A stretch of DNA of 5,959 nucleotides. It comes from an uncultured Collinsella sp. Its GTDB lineage: Bacteria; Actinomycetota; Coriobacteriia; Coriobacteriales; Coriobacteriaceae. The stretch spans positions 1 through 5,959 of the forward strand of contig CABVDH010000048.1 in assembly GCA_902497065.1 (NCBI GenBank), in the 5' to 3' direction. A program made the position numbers and the translations under genes. The first letter of the stretch is position 1; each line of letters starts with the position of its first letter. This document shows, piece after piece, positions 5,954-5,959 of this stretch. The notes beneath the pieces were generated by a model. The model saw only the letters and a list, made by a program, of their open reading frames with translations, did no database searches and was not told where the DNA came from.

Positions 5954-5959
5954 TGGGGG

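Larger units (their letters stand above)
5427..5959. other. 533-bp intergenic region with no believable gene, rich in inverted repeats
   Basis: No open frame here has both a ribosome-binding site and protein-like composition. The two longest open frames on the minus strand run through the inverted repeats and are judged accidental. Base composition is visibly more AT-rich than in the genes. The region holds, left to right, a weak hairpin, a 154-bp palindromic element, a 91-bp spacer with three short inverted repeats, a 160-bp palindromic element with an internal terminator-like hairpin, and a GC-rich hairpin at the right edge. Confidence 0.75.

Overview
The window is GC-rich, with strongly third-position-GC coding regions, short or overlapping gene junctions and one gene that appears to be leaderless. 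These traits suit a high-GC Gram-positive; the overall look is that of a gut coriobacterium such as Collinsella. That assignment rests on general resemblance and was not checked by a search.

Layout. Positions 1-116 carry three degenerate copies of a GTCCCC-containing repeat. Positions 117-3444 (minus strand) hold a tightly packed three-gene ABC exporter operon, transcribed right to left: an ATPase (2506-3444), then two different ABC-2-type permeases (1309-2496 and 117-1322). The ATPase and first permease are separated by 9 bp; the two permeases overlap by 14 bp. Positions 3445-3654 are a divergent control region with a 16-bp perfect palindrome, a pair of 13-nt direct repeats and a TACAAT -10 box placed so that the kinase mRNA would start at its own ATG. 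Positions 3655-5426 (plus strand) hold a two-component system with an ATGA stop/start overlap: a HisKA_3-type membrane histidine kinase and a NarL/LuxR-type response regulator. Positions 5427-5959 contain no gene that I believe. They are filled with secondary structure: a weak hairpin after the regulator, two related long palindromic elements of about 154 and 160 bp in opposite orientation, and a strong hairpin at the right edge.

How it fits together. A NarL-family two-component pair beside an ATPase and two ABC-2 permeases is the gene content of Bacillus subtilis LnrJK-LnrLMN (formerly YfiJK-YfiLMN), where the kinase/regulator pair switches on an exporter that protects against linearmycins and other membrane-active polyenes. 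By analogy, the kinase here probably senses a membrane or envelope stressor and the regulator activates the divergent exporter operon. The substrate is unknown.

The least explained part is the right-hand intergenic region. The two palindromic elements share a 20-nt core and the same arm architecture. Where they differ, the arms change together so that pairing is kept, and the arm mismatches are mostly of the type that become G-U pairs in minus-strand RNA. They look like members of a dispersed structured repeat (REP/MITE-like or RNA-encoding) family.
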